From Noviherbaspirillum malthae (lineage in GTDB: Bacteria; Pseudomonadota; Gammaproteobacteria; Burkholderiales; Burkholderiaceae_D), in contig NZ_JACYXF010000036.1 of the NCBI RefSeq assembly GCF_015352985.1, positions 1 to 58,387 on the forward strand: 58,387 nt of DNA. The letters are read 5' to 3'. The translations under genes and the position numbers were made by a program. Shown piece by piece: positions 25,240-35,334 of the stretch (the stretch's first letter is position 1; each line of letters opens with the position of its first letter). The notes beneath the pieces were generated by a model that saw nothing but the letters and a program-made list of their open reading frames with translations, did not search any database and was not told the origin of the DNA.

Positions 25240-25701
25240 CTACTCCGCGCGCACCCAGGTCTGCGTGCGGCCGAGCATCGGCACACCGATATAGCCGCGC
25301 ACATCGAGCTTCCTGCCGCCGTCGCCGAGCGTCATCTTGCTCTTGTAGATCTTGCCGCTGGCCGGGTCGAGAATCTGGCCGCCGCCGTAGTTGGAGGCGT
25401 CGCCATCCTTCTTCATGCCGGTGATGATGGTCATGCCGATGATGGGCTGGTCCTTGCGGACATCCTCGCATTTATCGCATTTCGGATTCTGGTCTTCGCC
25501 GGCTTCGCGGAACAGCTTCTCCACCTTGCCGCGCAGTTCGCCGTTGCTTTCGCTGATGCGCACCAGCGACTTCGGCTTGCCGGTCTCGTCGTCGATGGTC
25601 TTCCACAGGCCCACCGGCGAGGCATCCTGTGCCCATGCGAAGGATGCGGTCAATGCCAGCGCGGCGAAGGCACCCAGGGCGGACGGAATCGTTGTTCTCA
25701 T
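25240..25701 (-). CDS. DUF2147 family secreted protein
   Basis: A 153-aa exported protein of unknown function. The signal peptide runs to about residue 24 (ALALTASFAWA, then QDASPVGLWKT). The mature part shows the DUF2147 beta-barrel features GLWKTIDDETGKPKSLVRISESNGEL and the cysteine pair in CDKCEDVRKDQPIIGMTIITGM. The end GQILDPASGKIYKSKMTL..LDVRGYIGVPMLGRTQTWVR is also typical. AAGGAGA precedes the ATG. It lies 86 bp downstream of valS on the same strand. The family is thought to be periplasmic, lipocalin-like. Confidence 0.9.
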   Translation of the reverse strand: MRTTIPSALGAFAALALTASFAWAQDASPVGLWKTIDDETGKPKSLVRISESNGELRGKVEKLFREAGEDQNPKCDKCEDVRKDQPIIGMTIITGMKKDGDASNYGGGQILDPASGKIYKSKMTLGDGGRKLDVRGYIGVPMLGRTQTWVRAE

Positions 25702-25787
25702 GTCGGGCTTGTCTCCTTGTATCTTGTCATTGGACGGGAGCTGCCGCCGATGCCCGGCAGCGGCTCCCGATGTTACGCGATGGCTGT

Positions 25788-28601
25788 TCAGCTCTTTTGC
25801 AGCTTGCCGAACTGTTCGCGCAGCTTGTCGAGCGTGGCGCCGAAGGAAGCGAGGCGCTCCTTCTCCTGCGCCACCACCTGCGCGGGCGCGCGGGCGACGA
25901 AGCTCTCATTGCCGAGCTTGGCATTGGCCTTGGCGATCTCGCCTTCAAGGCGGGTGATTTCCTTGGATAGGCGCTCGCGTTCGGCGGCCACGTCGATCTC
26001 GACCTTGAGCATCAGCTTGACGGTGCCGACCACCGACACCGGCGCCGGCGATTCCGGCAGCGCATCGACCACCTGCACCTCGGACAGCTTGGCCAGCGCC
26101 TGCAGGTAAGGCGCGAACGACTGCGCTTCGGCCTTGGCATCGGCCGCCGCTTCGATGATCAGCGGCACGCGCTGCGCCGGCGACAGCTGCATTTCGCCGC
26201 GCAGGTTGCGGCAGGCATCGGTCATGGATTTGAGCTGCGCCATCCAGGCCTCGGCCTGCTCGTCGAGCTTCTCGGGGTTCGGACGCGGATACGCCTGCAG
26301 CATGATCGATTCGCCGTTCGGATCGAGCTGGCGGTCGGTCATCGGCGCGATCTTCTGCCACAGCTGTTCGGTGATGAACGGGATGATCGGATGCGCCAGG
26401 CGCAGCACGGTTTCCAGCACGCGCAGCAGGGTGCGGCGGGTGGCGCGCTGCTGGGCTTCGTTGCCGTTCTGGATCTGCACTTTTGCAACTTCCAGGTACC
26501 AGTCGCAGTACTCGTCCCAGATGAACTTGTAGATGGCCGAGGCGATGTTGTCGAAGCGATAGTCGGCGAAGCCCTTTTCCACTTCGGCTTCGGTACGCTG
26601 CAGGAGCGACACGATCCAGCGGTCGGCCTGCGAGAAGTCGCGGCCGCCTTCGCCGCAGGACGCGCCGTCGAAGCCGCAGTCCTTGCCTTCGGTGTTCATC
26701 AGCACGAAGCGGGTCGCGTTCCACAGCTTGTTGCAGAAGTTGCGGTAGCCTTCGCAGCGGTTCAGGTCGAAGTTGATGTTGCGGCCCAGCGAGGCATAGC
26801 TCGCCATCGTGAAGCGCAGCGCATCGGTGCCGAAGGCGGGAATGCCGTTCGGGAATTCCTTGCGCGTCGCCTTGGCGATGCTTTCCGCCTGCTTCGGATT
26901 CATCAGGCCGGTGGTGCGCTTGGCCACCAGCGACTCGACGTCGATGCCGTCGATCAGGTCGATCGGGTCCAGCGTGTTGCCCTTGGACTTGGACATCTTC
27001 TGGCCGCTGGCGTCGCGCACCAGGCCGTGCACGTACACGGTCTCGAAGGGCACCTTGCCGGTGAAGTGCGTGGTCATCATGACCATGCGCGCCACCCAGA
27101 AGAAAATGATGTCGAAGCCGGTGACCAGCACCGACGACGGCAGGAAGGTCTTGTAGTCGGGCGTTTCTTCCGGCCAGCCGAGCGAGGAGAAAGGGACCAG
27201 CGCCGACGAGAACCAGGTGTCGAGCACGTCGGATTCGCGCTTGATGGCCTTGCCGCCGGCCTGCGCCTTGGCATCTTCCTCGCTGCGGGCGACGTAGATG
27301 TTGCCTTCGTCGTCATACCAGGCCGGGATCTGGTGGCCCCACCACAGCTGGCGGGAGATGCACCAGTCCTGGATGTTGTTGAGCCACTGGTTGTAGGTGG
27401 TGGTCCAGTTCTCGGGCACGAACTTGATCTCGCCGCCGGAGACTTTCTCCAGCGCGACTTCGGCGATCGACTTGCCGGGGAAGTGCGTGCCTTCCGGTGC
27501 CGGCTTGCTCATCGCCACGAACCACTGGTCGGTCAGCATCGGCTCGATGACCACATTGGTGCGGTCGCCGCGCGGCACCATCAGCTTGTGCGGCTTGACC
27601 GATTCCAGCAGGCCTTCGGCTTCGAGGTCGGCGACGATCTGCTTGCGCGCCTCGTAGCGGTCCATGCCCTGGTACTTGGCCGGGCCGTTCTCGTTGATCT
27701 TCGCGTCCAGCGTGAAGATGTTGATCTTGTCCAGGTTGTGGCGCTGGCCGACCGCATAGTCGTTGAAGTCGTGCGCCGGCGTGATCTTCACGCAGCCGGT
27801 GCCGAATTCCTTGTCCACGTACTCGTCGGCGATGATCGGAATCTGGCGGCCGGTCAGGGGCAGCGTCAGCAGCTTGCCGAGCAGCGGGGTGTAGCGCTCG
27901 TCGGTCGGATCGACCGCGACCGCGACGTCGCCCAGCATGGTTTCAGGACGCGTGGTCGCCACGGTGATGCGGCCGTTGCCGTCGGCGAGCGGATACTGGA
28001 TGTGCCACATGTGGCCGTCTTCCTCTTCCGACACCACTTCCAGGTCGGACACTGCGGTCAGCAGTTTCGGGTCCCAGTTGACGAGACGCTTGCCGCGATA
28101 GATCAGCCCCTGCTCGTACAGGCGCACGAAGACTTCGGTGACCGCCTTGGACATCTTCTCGTCCATCGTGAAGTATTCGCGGCTCCAGTCGGTGGAGGCG
28201 CCCATGCGGCGCATCTGGCCGGTGATGGTGGAGCCGGAATGCTCCTTCCATTCCCAGACCTTTTCCAGGAATTTCTCGCGGCCGAGATCGTGGCGGGAAA
28301 TCTTCTGCGCATCGAGCTGGCGCTCGACCACGATCTGGGTGGCGATGCCGGCGTGGTCGGTGCCGGGAATCCAGGCGGTGTTGTAGCCGCGCATGCGGTA
28401 GTAGCGCGTCAGGCCATCCATCACGGTCTGGTTGAACGCATGGCCCATGTGCAGCGTGCCGGTGACGTTGGGCGGCGGCAACTGGATGGAGAAGGCAGGC
28501 TTGCCGGGATCGACGGTGGCGGTGTAGTAACCGCGCTGTTCCCAGAGGGTGCGCCAGTGTTTCTCAATCTCGGCGGGCTCGAAAGACTTGGCTAATTCCA
28601 T
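25788..28601 (-). CDS. valS: Valyl-tRNA synthetase
   Basis: Charges tRNA-Val, with editing of threonine. The 937-aa class I enzyme has HMGH at 51-54 (HIGH motif), an editing domain (about 200-340) and the QLWWGHQIPAWYDDEGN block. The KMSKS motif lies in DASGQKMSKSKGNTLDP. The anticodon-binding region and a C-terminal coiled-coil arm (about 868-937, ERERLSKEITRLEGEIAKA) that grips the tRNA elbow follow. It is divergent from the thi operon. The very long antisense frame opposite it is a codon-bias artefact. Confidence 0.97.
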   Translation of the reverse strand: MELAKSFEPAEIEKHWRTLWEQRGYYTATVDPGKPAFSIQLPPPNVTGTLHMGHAFNQTVMDGLTRYYRMRGYNTAWIPGTDHAGIATQIVVERQLDAQKISRHDLGREKFLEKVWEWKEHSGSTITGQMRRMGASTDWSREYFTMDEKMSKAVTEVFVRLYEQGLIYRGKRLVNWDPKLLTAVSDLEVVSEEEDGHMWHIQYPLADGNGRITVATTRPETMLGDVAVAVDPTDERYTPLLGKLLTLPLTGRQIPIIADEYVDKEFGTGCVKITPAHDFNDYAVGQRHNLDKINIFTLDAKINENGPAKYQGMDRYEARKQIVADLEAEGLLESVKPHKLMVPRGDRTNVVIEPMLTDQWFVAMSKPAPEGTHFPGKSIAEVALEKVSGGEIKFVPENWTTTYNQWLNNIQDWCISRQLWWGHQIPAWYDDEGNIYVARSEEDAKAQAGGKAIKRESDVLDTWFSSALVPFSSLGWPEETPDYKTFLPSSVLVTGFDIIFFWVARMVMMTTHFTGKVPFETVYVHGLVRDASGQKMSKSKGNTLDPIDLIDGIDVESLVAKRTTGLMNPKQAESIAKATRKEFPNGIPAFGTDALRFTMASYASLGRNINFDLNRCEGYRNFCNKLWNATRFVLMNTEGKDCGFDGASCGEGGRDFSQADRWIVSLLQRTEAEVEKGFADYRFDNIASAIYKFIWDEYCDWYLEVAKVQIQNGNEAQQRATRRTLLRVLETVLRLAHPIIPFITEQLWQKIAPMTDRQLDPNGESIMLQAYPRPNPEKLDEQAEAWMAQLKSMTDACRNLRGEMQLSPAQRVPLIIEAAADAKAEAQSFAPYLQALAKLSEVQVVDALPESPAPVSVVGTVKLMLKVEIDVAAERERLSKEITRLEGEIAKANAKLGNESFVARAPAQVVAQEKERLASFGATLDKLREQFGKLQKS

Positions 28602-28650
28602 GATTTAACTTATGTTTCTGCGAAACTAGGCATTATAAATGAGGCGCATG

Positions 28651-28678
28651 CCGACATCGGTGCGGATGCGCGTATAAT
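28651..28678 (+). promoter_or_regulatory. Promoter of the thi operon
   Basis: CCGACA (28651-28656) and a perfect TATAAT (28673-28678) with 16-nt spacing. Transcription would start near 28685, about 40 nt before the riboswitch core. Confidence 0.65.
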
Positions 28679-28726
28679 TCGCCGAAGTCGTTACGGAGCC
28701 CGCTCCCTGACGACTACATGAATACC

Positions 28727-28825
28727 TGCTAGGGGTCCTGGCCAGCGTTGCAATCGTTTTGCAATGCATGACCGGGTGAGAAATACCCTTGAACCTGATC
28801 TGGATAATGCCAGCGAAGGGAAGCA
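28727..28825 (+). ncRNA. TPP (thiamine pyrophosphate) riboswitch
   Basis: The THI-element is recognised from its conserved core: CTAGGGGTCC near the 5' side, GGTGAGAAATACCCTT, then GAACCTGATCTGGATAATGCCAGCGAAGGGAAGC-type segments at 28785-28825. P1 can pair TGCT (28727) with AGCA (28822). Between them is the variable P3a hairpin (GTTGCAATCG/TTTTGCAAT). It lies 64 bp before thiC. Proteobacterial copies usually hide the ribosome site when TPP is bound, and AAGGAGCAAC of thiC is the likely target here. Confidence 0.95.
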
Positions 28826-28888
28826 CCCGGAACGCAAGCGCCATCATTCCGCCGCTCCTTCGCTTTTTCGTTTTAGCAAAGGAGCAAC

Positions 28889-30802
<1,914 letters not shown>

Positions 30803-30805
30803 GCC

Positions 30806-31006
30806 ATGCAGATCCAGCTGAACGGAGCGCCGCATGCGGTCGCGGACAACGAGAACGTGCAGGGGCTGATTGCCTTGCTTGAACTGGAGGGCAAGTCGCT
30901 CGCGGTGGCTGTGAACCGAGAGGTGGTGCCGCGGCATCGCTGGGCGGAGCAAGTGCTGCGGCCGGATGACTGCGTGGATATTGTGAGGGCGATCGGGGGC
31001 GGGTGA
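30806..31006 (+). CDS. thiS: Sulfur carrier protein ThiS
   Basis: A 66-aa ubiquitin-fold protein that carries sulfur as a C-terminal thiocarboxylate for thiazole formation. It ends in IGGG, the last two glycines being the functional tail. The start ATG lies 3 bp after the thiC stop. The partner thiG is 598 bp further on, past an inserted DUF559 cassette. No thiF-type adenylating gene and no thiO or thiH is present in this window. Confidence 0.93.
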   Translation: MQIQLNGAPHAVADNENVQGLIALLELEGKSLAVAVNREVVPRHRWAEQVLRPDDCVDIVRAIGGG

Positions 31007-31058
31007 TGTACTGCTTCTCTGTATATGAATTCCCCTTACTGATGCGCCAGTAAAGGAC

Positions 31059-31490
31059 GTTCCCTCCCCTTCAAGGGGAGGGCTAGGGTGGGGATGGGGT
31101 TAAACATGCGAGGACAATCAAACCATTTTTCCAAGTCCACAGCGTCAGGATTGAGAAAAAGCCTGACCGATGCGGAGCAAATGCTTTGGCAGCGTCTACG
31201 AGGCAGTCAACTTGGCGTGAAGTTTCGTCGACAGCATCCATTTGATGGATACGTTTTGGACTTTGTGTGCTTGAGTGATCGGCTGATTATTGAAGTCGAT
31301 GGATCTCAGCATGCAGATGCACTCGACTATGACACCCAAAGGACCACTCATCTGGAATCCGCAGGCTTTCGCGTGCTGCGTTTCTGGAACAACGACGTGC
31401 TCAATCAGACTGATACGGTAATGGAAGTGATCTGGACCGCATTGAACCCATCCCCACCCCAACCCTCCCCTTGAAGGGGAGGGGGCGAAC
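31059..31490. mobile_element. Inverted-repeat cassette carrying a DUF559 gene
   Basis: Left arm 31059-31101 and right arm 31446-31490 are inverted copies of a roughly 43-bp C/G-rich sequence. Each arm holds its own palindrome (CCCTCCCC-TTCAA-GGGGAGGG) and a GGGTGGGGATGGG stretch. The arms enclose one gene, lie between thiS and thiG, and match a gene-less copy at 49776-49874. No target duplication is obvious. That it moves as a unit is an inference. Confidence 0.65.
31094..31474 (+). CDS. DUF559 protein, Vsr-like PD-(D/E)XK endonuclease fold
   Basis: A protein of about 126 aa resembling very-short-patch-repair endonucleases. The core shows TDAEQMLWQRLRGSQLGVKF, then RRQHPFDGYVLDFVC with the active Asp, LIIEVDGSQH with Glu and Asp, and RTTHLESAGFRVLRFWNNDVL. 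These are the expected PD-(D/E)XK elements. Possible starts are GTG 31088 and ATG 31094 (both inside the left repeat arm) or ATG 31106 just past it. The last residues NPSPPQPSP and the stop are encoded by the right arm. The gene is less GC-rich than its thi neighbours, a sign of transfer. Its substrate and role are unknown. Confidence 0.8.
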   Translation: MGLNMRGQSNHFSKSTASGLRKSLTDAEQMLWQRLRGSQLGVKFRRQHPFDGYVLDFVCLSDRLIIEVDGSQHADALDYDTQRTTHLESAGFRVLRFWNNDVLNQTDTVMEVIWTALNPSPPQPSP

Positions 31491-31604
31491 AGCCTGGCTT
31501 AACTTGCAACTTACGAAATCGATCAAGCAAGAGGCTTAGAACAGCATTTCATTTCTATTCCCGTTCTTCACAAAAAGAACGTCAGATGTAAAAAGGAGCG
31601 CACC

Positions 31605-32405
31605 ATGAGCAATCCGCAGCAATCCCAATCCGAAGGCCTCACCATCGCCGGCAAGACCTACCGCTCGCGCCTTCTGGTGGGCAGCGGCAAGTACCGCGAT
31701 CTCGAACAGACCCGCCTGGCCACCGAGGCCAGCGGCGCGGAAATCATCACCGTGGCGATCCGCCGCGTCAACATCGGCCAGGACCCGAATGCGCCGAGCC
31801 TGCTCGACGTCGTGCCGCCGTCGCAGTACACCATCCTGCCCAATACCGCCGGCTGCTACAACGCCAAGGACGCGGTCTACACGCTGCAGCTCGCGCGCGA
31901 ACTGTTGGGCGGCCACAAGCTGGTCAAGCTGGAAGTGCTTGGCGATGAAAAGACCTTGTTTCCCAACATGCCCGAAACCTTGAAGGCGGCCGAGACGCTG
32001 GTGAAGGACGGTTTCGACGTGATGGTCTACTGCAGCGACGATCCCATCCAGGCGAAGATGCTGGAAGACATCGGCTGCGTCGCCGTCATGCCGCTGGCTT
32101 CGCTGATCGGCTCAGGCATGGGCATTCTGAATCCCTGGAACCTGTCGCTGATCATCGAGCAGTCGAAGGTGCCGGTGCTGGTCGATGCCGGCGTCGGCAC
32201 CGCTTCCGACGCAGCCATCGCAATGGAGCTCGGCTGCGACGGCGTGCTGATGAATACCGCCATCGCCGGCGCGAAGGATCCGATCCGTATGGCGCGCGCG
32301 ATGAAGCTAGCGGTCGAGGCAGGGCGCGAAGCCTATCTCGCCGGACGCATACCCAAGCGTTTCAGCGCATCGCCGTCGTCGCCGATGGAAGGCCGCGCAA
32401 CGTGA
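31605..32405 (+). CDS. thiG: Thiazole synthase ThiG
   Basis: Builds the thiazole phosphate ring from DXP, dehydroglycine and ThiS thiocarboxylate. The 266-aa TIM barrel has its Schiff-base lysine at K108 (LVKLEVLGD). AGCYNAKDAVYTLQLAREL and the phosphate loops PVLVDAGVGTASDAAIAMELGCDGVLMNTAIAGAKDP are also visible. AAAAAGGAG precedes the ATG. It overlaps thiD by 4 bp (GTGA). Because of the upstream cassette it may depend on read-through or on a secondary promoter. Confidence 0.96.
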   Translation: MSNPQQSQSEGLTIAGKTYRSRLLVGSGKYRDLEQTRLATEASGAEIITVAIRRVNIGQDPNAPSLLDVVPPSQYTILPNTAGCYNAKDAVYTLQLARELLGGHKLVKLEVLGDEKTLFPNMPETLKAAETLVKDGFDVMVYCSDDPIQAKMLEDIGCVAVMPLASLIGSGMGILNPWNLSLIIEQSKVPVLVDAGVGTASDAAIAMELGCDGVLMNTAIAGAKDPIRMARAMKLAVEAGREAYLAGRIPKRFSASPSSPMEGRAT

Positions 32406-33202
32406 TTCGTCCCAGCGTACTGGTGTTCGCCGGCTCCGACCCGAGCGGCGGCGCCGGCATACAGGCCGACGTGCAGGCCATCGCGGCGCTGGGCGCGCAT
32501 CCGCTGTCGTCCATCACTGCATTGACGGTGCAGGACAACGACCGCGTCTACAAGGTGCAGGCGGTGGCGGCAGAGCTCGTGCTGCAGCAGGCCAGGGCGC
32601 TCATCGACAAGATGGACATCGCCGCGGTAAAGATCGGTATCGCCGGCAGCAGAGCCAATGCCGAAGCCATCGCCGAAGCGATTGGCTTGCTGAGGCAGCG
32701 GCGGCCGAACCTGCATGTGGTGCTCGATCCGGTTCTCGCCAGCGGACACGGCGATACGCTGTCGGCGGACGATCCGCGCGAATCGGTCAGGCTGCTGCTG
32801 CCCCTGGCCACGCTGGTCACGCCCAACCTGCCCGAGGCTGCAGCTTTATGCGAAGGCGAGCGGCGCCTGGATGCGCAAGCCGAACTATTGCTGGCGCACT
32901 GCCCGAACGTGCTGATCAAGGGCGGGCATGGCGATGGCCGGGATGTGGTCAATCGCTGGTTTTCAAAAGGCGGTCAGCGCAACTGGACCTGGCCGCGGCT
33001 CGAAGGCGGCTTTCACGGCAGCGGCTGCACGCTGGCCTCGGCCATCGCGGCGCTGTTGGCGCGCGGCATGCCGATGGGCGATGCGCTCGAACGAGGGCAA
33101 TCGTATTGCCAGCAGGCGCTGACGGCCGCCTATGCCATCGCCGACGGACAACGCATGCCCGATCGGGGCATCACCTTGGAAAATAGGGAGAGCAGGACAT
33201 GA
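32402..33202 (+). CDS. thiD: Hydroxymethylpyrimidine/phosphomethylpyrimidine kinase
   Basis: Phosphorylates HMP and HMP-P to HMP-PP. The 266-aa ribokinase-fold enzyme has the N-terminal VLVFAGSDPSGGAGIQADVQAIAALG, substrate stretch ITALTVQDN, VLDPVLASGHGDTL and the anion hole GGFHGSGCTLASAIAALLA. The GTG start overlaps the thiG stop (GTGA), and its own stop overlaps the thiE start (ATGA). Translation of thiG-thiD-thiE is therefore coupled. No fused ThiE domain is present. Confidence 0.94.
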   Translation: MIRPSVLVFAGSDPSGGAGIQADVQAIAALGAHPLSSITALTVQDNDRVYKVQAVAAELVLQQARALIDKMDIAAVKIGIAGSRANAEAIAEAIGLLRQRRPNLHVVLDPVLASGHGDTLSADDPRESVRLLLPLATLVTPNLPEAAALCEGERRLDAQAELLLAHCPNVLIKGGHGDGRDVVNRWFSKGGQRNWTWPRLEGGFHGSGCTLASAIAALLARGMPMGDALERGQSYCQQALTAAYAIADGQRMPDRGITLENRESRT

Positions 33203-33810
33203 AAGGTTTATATCTCGTCACACCCGACTGGGACGATACGCAAAAGCTGCTGCAGGTTACCGAGGCTGGCCTGCGCGGCGGCGCGGCGCTGGTGCAGTAC
33301 CGGCACAAGACGGCATCGGCCCAGCTGCGCAGGGAACAGGCCGCGGCGCTGCAAGCCTTGTGCAGGGAGCATGGCAAGCCCTTCATCATCAACGACCATG
33401 TCGACTTGTGCACCGAGCTCGATGCCGACGGCATCCATGTCGGCGGCACCGATGCGTCGGTTGCGCAGGTGCGGGCCGCGGTCGGCCCGGGCAAGATTGT
33501 CGGCGCCTCCTGCTACGGCACGCTGCAGCTGGCGCGCGATGCGCATGCGGCCGGGGCAAGCTATGTCGCCTTCGGCGGCTTCTATCCCTCGCGCGTCAAG
33601 AAGTACGACATGAAGACGCCGCCGGAAATCGTGTCGCAGGCCAAGGCGGAAATCCCCTTGCCCAATGTGGTGATCGGCGGCATGACCCAGGAAAACTGCA
33701 CGCCCCTGGTTGCCCTCGGCGCCGACATGGTGGCCGTCATCAGCAGCGTCTACATGACCGACGATCCGGAATCGGCGGCACGCGGGTTTGCCGTCCTGTT
33801 CGGCGGATGA
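33199..33810 (+). CDS. thiE: Thiamine-phosphate synthase
   Basis: Joins HMP-PP with thiazole phosphate to give thiamine phosphate. The 203-aa TIM barrel shows GGAALVQYRHKTAS (pyrophosphate and thiazole site), FIINDHVDLCTELDADGIHVGGTDAS, VGASCYGTLQLARDAHAAGASYVAFGGFYPS and VIGGMTQENCTPL. It is the last gene of the thi operon. The start ATG overlaps the thiD stop. The LysR gene converges on it 7 bp beyond the stop. Confidence 0.94.
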   Translation: MKGLYLVTPDWDDTQKLLQVTEAGLRGGAALVQYRHKTASAQLRREQAAALQALCREHGKPFIINDHVDLCTELDADGIHVGGTDASVAQVRAAVGPGKIVGASCYGTLQLARDAHAAGASYVAFGGFYPSRVKKYDMKTPPEIVSQAKAEIPLPNVVIGGMTQENCTPLVALGADMVAVISSVYMTDDPESAARGFAVLFGG

Positions 33811-33817
33811 TTTCCTG

Positions 33818-34711
33818 TCATCTGCCCCTGTCATCTGCCGCCAGCGCATCGATCAGCAGGCGTACCCGGGCCGGCAGCAGGCGGTTGCCCGGCCAGACGA
33901 TACTGATCGGCAGCGGCGGCGGACGATAGGACTGCAGCACTTCCGTCAGCCTGCCGTGCCTGATCGCCTCGGCCGCCATGTAGTCCGGGACCTGGATCAG
34001 CCCGGTGCCGTGGCAGGCGCTCTCCACCATGCCTTCGCCGTCATCGATCAGCATCCGGTAGCGCGGATGCAGTTCCATCACCTCGCCATCGACGGCGAAC
34101 TGCAGCGGACGCTCCCGCCCCGAGGTGGGATTGCGGAAGACGATGAAGGCATGTTCTTCCAGCTTCGTCGGGTGTTTCGGCTTGCCTCTTCGCGCCAGGT
34201 AATCGGGGCTCGCGCAAACGATCAGATGCTGCCAGCCGATCCGCCTGCTTGCCAGCCGCGAATCGATGAGCGGCATGATGCGCACCGCCGCATCGATGCC
34301 ATCCTTGACCACATCGCACAGCTGGTCCGTCAGCCGCACATCCGCACTCAATTCAGGATGCTCCCGCAGCAAGCGTGATACCGCCGGCAGCACCACATGC
34401 TTGCCGTAGGTGATCGGTGCATTGATGCGCAGTTCGCCGCGCGGCTCGCCATGCGTGCCGGCCGCCAGCGCTTCCAGTTCATGAATGTCGGCAAGAATCT
34501 TTTCGCATCGCGCATACAAGGCTTCGCCGTCCGAGCTCAGCGTCACCTGGCGGGTCGTCCGGTGGAACAGCTTGACGCCGAGCTGTTCTTCCAGCCGCAC
34601 GATGCGCTTGGCGACGGTCGATGCAGTGATGCCGAGTTCACGGCCCGCATGGGCGAAACTGCGATGCCGGGCTGCACTGGCGAAAGCGATGAATTGCGTG
34701 AATCCGCTCAT
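33818..34711 (-). CDS. LysR-type transcriptional regulator
   Basis: A 297-aa LTTR. The winged helix-turn-helix (about 1-62) contains FAHAGRELGITASTVAKRIVRLEEQLGVKLFHRTTRQVTLS. The C-terminal co-inducer domain spans about 90-297. It belongs to the CrgA/DmlR-like branch, judging by GEPRGELRINAPITYGKHVVLP. It is divergent from a cupin gene with 154 bp between the starts. An AATGT-TACG-ACATT dyad in that gap is a likely binding site. The effector is unknown. Confidence 0.92.
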   Translation of the reverse strand: MSGFTQFIAFASAARHRSFAHAGRELGITASTVAKRIVRLEEQLGVKLFHRTTRQVTLSSDGEALYARCEKILADIHELEALAAGTHGEPRGELRINAPITYGKHVVLPAVSRLLREHPELSADVRLTDQLCDVVKDGIDAAVRIMPLIDSRLASRRIGWQHLIVCASPDYLARRGKPKHPTKLEEHAFIVFRNPTSGRERPLQFAVDGEVMELHPRYRMLIDDGEGMVESACHGTGLIQVPDYMAAEAIRHGRLTEVLQSYRPPPLPISIVWPGNRLLPARVRLLIDALAADDRGR

Positions 34712-34768
34712 GGGTGCTCCATCGATCGAAAACGGAAGGTGCTGCCGATTGAAGAATAATTTTCCTTA

Positions 34769-34782
34769 ATGTTACGACATTC
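34769..34782. promoter_or_regulatory. Dyad in the LysR/cupin divergent region
   Basis: AATGT and ACATT arms separated by TACG, in an AT-rich stretch 57 bp from the LysR start and 84 bp from the cupin start. It has the size and position expected for an LTTR recognition site, although it was found by eye. Confidence 0.4.
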
Positions 34783-34865
34783 CATGTTGTTCAAGCGGCA
34801 GCACGGAATGGGCATACTGCCTGTCATGCCGTCGCCGACGGCGTCCAACATCGAGGAGAGCAGAC

Positions 34866-35243
34866 ATGACCGTGATTTCGCAGAGCAAGCCGGAAGCCAC
34901 CGGATTTCCGGGTATCGAGCACGCGACGCTGGCCGGCAGCGCGGAGGGTCTGCGCGCCATGTCGATCTGGCAGCAGTCGGTAGCGCCCGGCGCCGCCACG
35001 CCGCCGCACCGCCACGACTGCGAGGAAGTCGTGATGTGCCATGCCGGCGAGGGCGAACTGCATATCGAAGGCCGCATCGAGCGTTTCGCTGCCGGTCAGA
35101 TCGTTGTCATTCCGCCAGATGTCCAGCACCAGATTCTGAGCGTGGGCGAAGAGCCGCTGCGCTTCGTTGCGGTATTGAGCGCCAGCCCGGTGCAGGCCTA
35201 TTTCCCGGACGGTACGCCGATTGCATTGCCATGGCGGTCATAA
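34866..35243 (+). CDS. Cupin domain protein
   Basis: A single-domain cupin of 125 aa. Metal-binding motif 1 is PPHRHDCEEVVMCHAGEGEL (HxH..E), and motif 2 is the GQIVVIPPDVQHQIL region with its His. It is probably a small cytoplasmic dioxygenase, isomerase or sensor, and the substrate is not readable. GAGGAGAGCAG precedes the ATG. It is transcribed away from the LysR gene, which probably controls it. Confidence 0.87.
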   Translation: MTVISQSKPEATGFPGIEHATLAGSAEGLRAMSIWQQSVAPGAATPPHRHDCEEVVMCHAGEGELHIEGRIERFAAGQIVVIPPDVQHQILSVGEEPLRFVAVLSASPVQAYFPDGTPIALPWRS

Positions 35244-35280
35244 ATGCCAAAACGGCACGTTGCATGCGAGCGCAGATGCA

Positions 35281-35334
35281 CCGGAGGGGCGGAAATTGCC
35301 GGAAGGCGTTTCCCTCCGGGCTTATAATCTGGGG
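35281..35334 (+). promoter_or_regulatory. uvrD promoter with TATAAT at the start codon
   Basis: A perfect TATAAT (35323-35328) ends 6 bp before the uvrD ATG, so transcription would begin at or next to the A of the start codon. A dyad CCGGAGGG (35281-35288) / CCCTCCGG (35312-35319) lies just upstream. No usable Shine-Dalgarno is present. Confidence 0.5.

Noticed and set aside
26391..28595. Very long open frame antisense to valS (734 codons)
   Set aside because: It lies wholly opposite a certain valS gene and has the Arg/His/Val-rich composition typical of antisense frames in GC-rich DNA.
31059..31490. Repeats as a CRISPR or a simple transcription terminator pair
   Set aside because: Only two inverted copies, no spacers, and the arms extend into coding sequence.
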